Part shown: positions 42,840-44,689 of the stretch, piece by piece
Layout: each line of letters starts with the position of its first letter
How positions within the stretch are numbered: position 1 is the stretch's first letter
DNA from: UBA1858 sp964636225
GTDB taxonomy: Bacteria; Pseudomonadota; Gammaproteobacteria; UBA4575
Direction of reading: 5' to 3'
Assembly (NCBI GenBank): GCA_964636225.1
Contig: CAZWQM010000011.1
Span: forward strand, 1-44,689
Length of the DNA: 44,689 bases
Translations under genes and position numbers: made by a program
Notes under the pieces: generated by a model
Told to the model about the DNA's origin: nothing
Database searches by the model: none
Seen by the model: the letters and a program-made list of their open reading frames with translations, nothing else

Positions 42840-43929
42840 TCGCCGACAATTTATTGCACTTGGTGCGGGCGCCGTTCTGCTGGGACCTACTCTTATTCTA
42901 GCGCAAGATAAAACACAACGACTTCTTAGCTGCCGTAGTGATGCAAGTGATAAACATTTTTTTTCAGTCGCTGAAATAGATAATAAGAAAATAATAAATA
43001 TTCCTTTGCCTGCTCGAGGTCATGGAATCGCAGTAGATAAGCATCAGCATTATGCGGCCGTTTTTGCGCGCCGTCCGGGCGACTTTGTGTATATTGTGGA
43101 TCTTCAGGATTGTAGGGTGACGCATAAACTTGCCGCCACACCAGGACGCCACTTCAATGGGCATGGTTTATATAGTGATGACGGTGATCACCTGCTTTGC
43201 AGTGAAAACGACTTCGAAACCAGTAGTGGAATCATCGGTGTGTACGATGTTAAAAATAATTATCAGCGTATTACTGAATTCCCAAGTTATGGTTTGGATC
43301 CTCATGAATTTAAAGTGCTCTCGAATGGCAAAACACTGGTGATTGCTAATGGAGGTATTCTTACCCATCCGGATCTTCCTCGCATTAAACAGAATCTTGC
43401 CACCATGCGACCTAATTTAGCCTATGTCGATATTGCTAGTGGACAATTGCTACATAAACATGAACCCATGCAGGCATGGCATCAACTCAGTATTCGGCAC
43501 ATTGATGTATCTGCAACTGATCAAGTCGCTATTGCCATGCAGTTTGAAGGAAGACCTACTGTCCTGCCTCCATTGATTGCCACTCAGCAGGGAGAACAAT
43601 CCATGGTTATGCTGAAAGCACCCGATGATGTGCATCGACGATTACATAATTACTGCGGCAGCGTCACTTTTAGTAAAAACAGTCAACGCTTTGCGGTTTC
43701 ATCACCGCGCGGTGGAGTCGTGACTTTCTGGTCAGCCGAAGGGGAATACCTGGGTGTGCACGATCAGTCGGATGCTTGTGGAATTGCACGTGCCGGGGGC
43801 ACACCAGACGGTTTTCTTATCAGCGATGGAACAGGAAAGGTTATGCAAGTGGATAGCAACCTATCCGCGGTGCAGCAAAACAATTTTAGTGATAGCCGGT
43901 GGGATAATCACTTGCTATCTTTATCCTGA
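42820..43929 (+). CDS. DUF1513 protein, Tat-exported
   Basis: A 369-residue protein of the DUF1513 family, a beta-propeller-like fold. The start carries a twin-arginine signal: NRRQFIALGAGAVLLGPTLILA (RR at about residues 8-9). Repeated blocks such as HGIAVDKHQHYAAVFARRPGDFVYIVDL, GRHFNGHGLYSDDGDHLLCSENDF and GLDPHEFKVLSNGKTLVIANGG suit a propeller. It overlaps the imelysin gene by 20 bases. ATG 42829 is an alternative start three codons on. DUF1513 commonly accompanies imelysin and DUF1111. The function is unknown. It is the last gene before the terminator. Confidence 0.9.
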   Translation: MRLMEINRRQFIALGAGAVLLGPTLILAQDKTQRLLSCRSDASDKHFFSVAEIDNKKIINIPLPARGHGIAVDKHQHYAAVFARRPGDFVYIVDLQDCRVTHKLAATPGRHFNGHGLYSDDGDHLLCSENDFETSSGIIGVYDVKNNYQRITEFPSYGLDPHEFKVLSNGKTLVIANGGILTHPDLPRIKQNLATMRPNLAYVDIASGQLLHKHEPMQAWHQLSIRHIDVSATDQVAIAMQFEGRPTVLPPLIATQQGEQSMVMLKAPDDVHRRLHNYCGSVTFSKNSQRFAVSSPRGGVVTFWSAEGEYLGVHDQSDACGIARAGGTPDGFLISDGTGKVMQVDSNLSAVQQNNFSDSRWDNHLLSLS

Positions 43930-43959
43930 TAACAGTTTACTATAAAAGCATTGAGTAAA

Positions 43960-43985
43960 AAAAGAGGGCACTGTAGCCCTCTTTT
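43960..43985 (+). terminator. Bidirectional hairpin terminator
   Basis: AAAAGAGGGC (43960-43969) pairs perfectly with GCCCTCTTTT (43976-43985) around the loop ACTGTA. A-rich and T-rich flanks on the two sides let it work in both directions, ending the iron operon on the plus strand and the PhoX-like gene on the minus strand. Confidence 0.9.
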
Positions 43986-44035
43986 AAAATTATGGTGCAG
44001 CAGTATTAAATCACGCTGACCAATTTTATCGGTAC

Positions 44036-44689
44036 TTACTTGTAGTTATAGTATCCGTATTTGTTGTATTTACCGTCTTTTTTGAGCACTTTAAAACCGG
44101 TGATTTTAATCAGATCATCCGTGCGACCATCTACCGGGTTTGAATTAAAGTCACGAAGCTCATCCGGTTGCTGGCCATGTTGTACATGGTAGTAGGCAGT
44201 ACGGCCCATTCCATCAAAAATGAAACCGGAAGGTTCGGCAGTCGTACTTCTGATGGAGAGTACGCGGACACAACCATCGTTTGCAAAGTCGCGATCTGCA
44301 CCATCTTTCAGGCATGCCCAGATGTCCCCAAAAGGATTATCTTCAATGATATAAACGTTGCGAGTGCAGGGTTGTATATCCAGATTGTCGTGGCTATTCA
44401 TTTCATCATCGCCCTGGATAAAGCGGGTAACCCATGACTGCGCTTCGTTACCATTAGCGTCGGCAAGTAGATTGTTACTGAAGTTGTTATCTTTGATCTC
44501 GTTTGTTGCATCAACCACGCTATCGCTCTCAGTTACACATAAAGCTTCACCTTTACCGCCGGCACAGGTGTTAGTCCAGCACCAAACGATGCCATCTCCA
44601 CCATTAAAGCGAAGGGATTCACGATCAATATGTAAATCTTCAGGTCGGCAATAACCGGTAGCGCCATTGTTATTGGCATCAGCACGTGC
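44036..44689 (-). CDS. PhoX/DUF839-like secreted protein (C-terminal part)
   Basis: The open frame runs to the window edge without a start, so the gene is partial (218 codons shown). Reading the minus strand, the visible part begins with ADANNNGATGYCRPEDLHID, passes GMGRTAYYHVQHGQQP and ends DDLIKITGFKVLKKDGKYNKYGYYNYK. The PED and DGxGRTAYxxxQH patterns fit DUF839/PhoX-type beta-propeller proteins, which include calcium-dependent alkaline phosphatases. Several cysteines (WCWTNTC, ALCVTES) suggest an exported, disulfide-bonded protein. Internal GTG codons such as 44518 are not real starts. Assignment is moderate because the N-terminus is missing. Confidence 0.6.
   Translation of the reverse strand, partial: ARADANNNGATGYCRPEDLHIDRESLRFNGGDGIVWCWTNTCAGGKGEALCVTESDSVVDATNEIKDNNFSNNLLADANGNEAQSWVTRFIQGDDEMNSHDNLDIQPCTRNVYIIEDNPFGDIWACLKDGADRDFANDGCVRVLSIRSTTAEPSGFIFDGMGRTAYYHVQHGQQPDELRDFNSNPVDGRTDDLIKITGFKVLKKDGKYNKYGYYNYK

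Noticed and set aside
1..44689. Mobile elements, CRISPR arrays or prophage genes
   Set aside because: I found no transposase, integrase, phage structural gene, repeat-spacer array or att-like direct repeats. The tRNA-Arg gene has no integrase beside it.

Overview
The window is a 44.7 kb piece of a gammaproteobacterial chromosome with moderate GC. The evidence is the order and kind of housekeeping genes: dapA followed by bamC, the rpsP-rimM-trmD-rplS operon beside ffh and its ypjD/corB-type neighbours, xseB-ispA-dxs, radA, hslR, ycgN, ispG and a bacterial-type proS with an editing insert. I cannot name the genus. Nothing looks like a prophage, integron, CRISPR array or insertion sequence, so most of the window is core genome. 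The unusual material lies in small regulatory sites, two damaged genes and a redox/iron gene block at the right end.

Layout. 1-2.6 kb: start of a secreted protein, proS and a DUF4124 protein, all on the minus strand. 2.8-6.9 kb (plus): a CysL-like LysR regulator, an AI-2E/PerM-type permease, dapA and bamC. 7.0-10.9 kb (minus): xseB-ispA-dxs-folE2, an isoprenoid-precursor operon with a zinc-independent-type GTP cyclohydrolase at its end. 11.0-13.5 kb (plus): rubrerythrin, a CCG-domain Fe-S oxidoreductase and DUF3501, behind a promoter carrying two PerR-like palindromes. 13.5-17.9 kb (minus): fdhD, radA, a CNNM/CorB-like protein and a CcsA/YpjD-like protein. 18.1-26.5 kb (plus): a metallo-beta-lactamase-fold hydrolase, ffh, the rpsP operon, a methylguanine-DNA methyltransferase, a DUF6524 protein, htpG, ycgN and hslR. 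26.5-28.7 kb (minus): an unrecognised 361-aa protein, a damaged FHA-domain gene and a 52-aa membrane protein behind a sigma-E-like promoter. 28.8-31.8 kb: ispG (minus), yjbQ, a HAD phosphatase and a small membrane-anchored protein. 31.8-34.8 kb (minus): a MarR regulator, a frameshifted BON-OmpA protein, and a membrane-anchored coiled-coil protein with three 56-residue repeats and an HhH end. 35.2-36.1 kb (minus): tRNA-Arg(CCT) and an Fe-type superoxide dismutase. 36.6-43.9 kb (plus): LbtU-like porin, imelysin, di-heme peroxidase, DUF1111 di-haem protein, second imelysin and DUF1513 protein, ended by a hairpin terminator. 44.0 kb to the end: part of a PhoX/DUF839-like secreted protein on the minus strand.

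How the genes may work together. Two blocks concern iron and oxidants. The rubrerythrin block probably removes peroxide in the cytoplasm and appears to be controlled by a Fur/PerR-family regulator that is not in the window. The 36.6-43.9 kb block is an envelope set: an outer-membrane siderophore-type porin, two imelysins and two c-type di-haem proteins, plus a Tat-exported DUF1513 protein. Imelysin/DUF1111/DUF1513 neighbourhoods are known and are usually tied to iron. The combination here with an LbtU-like porin and a second di-haem peroxidase is the best candidate in the window for an incompletely described system.

Two genes carry what look like single lesions: an in-frame amber codon just before the FHA core, and a one-base frameshift in the OmpA domain. 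The conserved protein sequence continues past both lesions, so these are either recent mutations, sequencing errors or, less likely, recoding.
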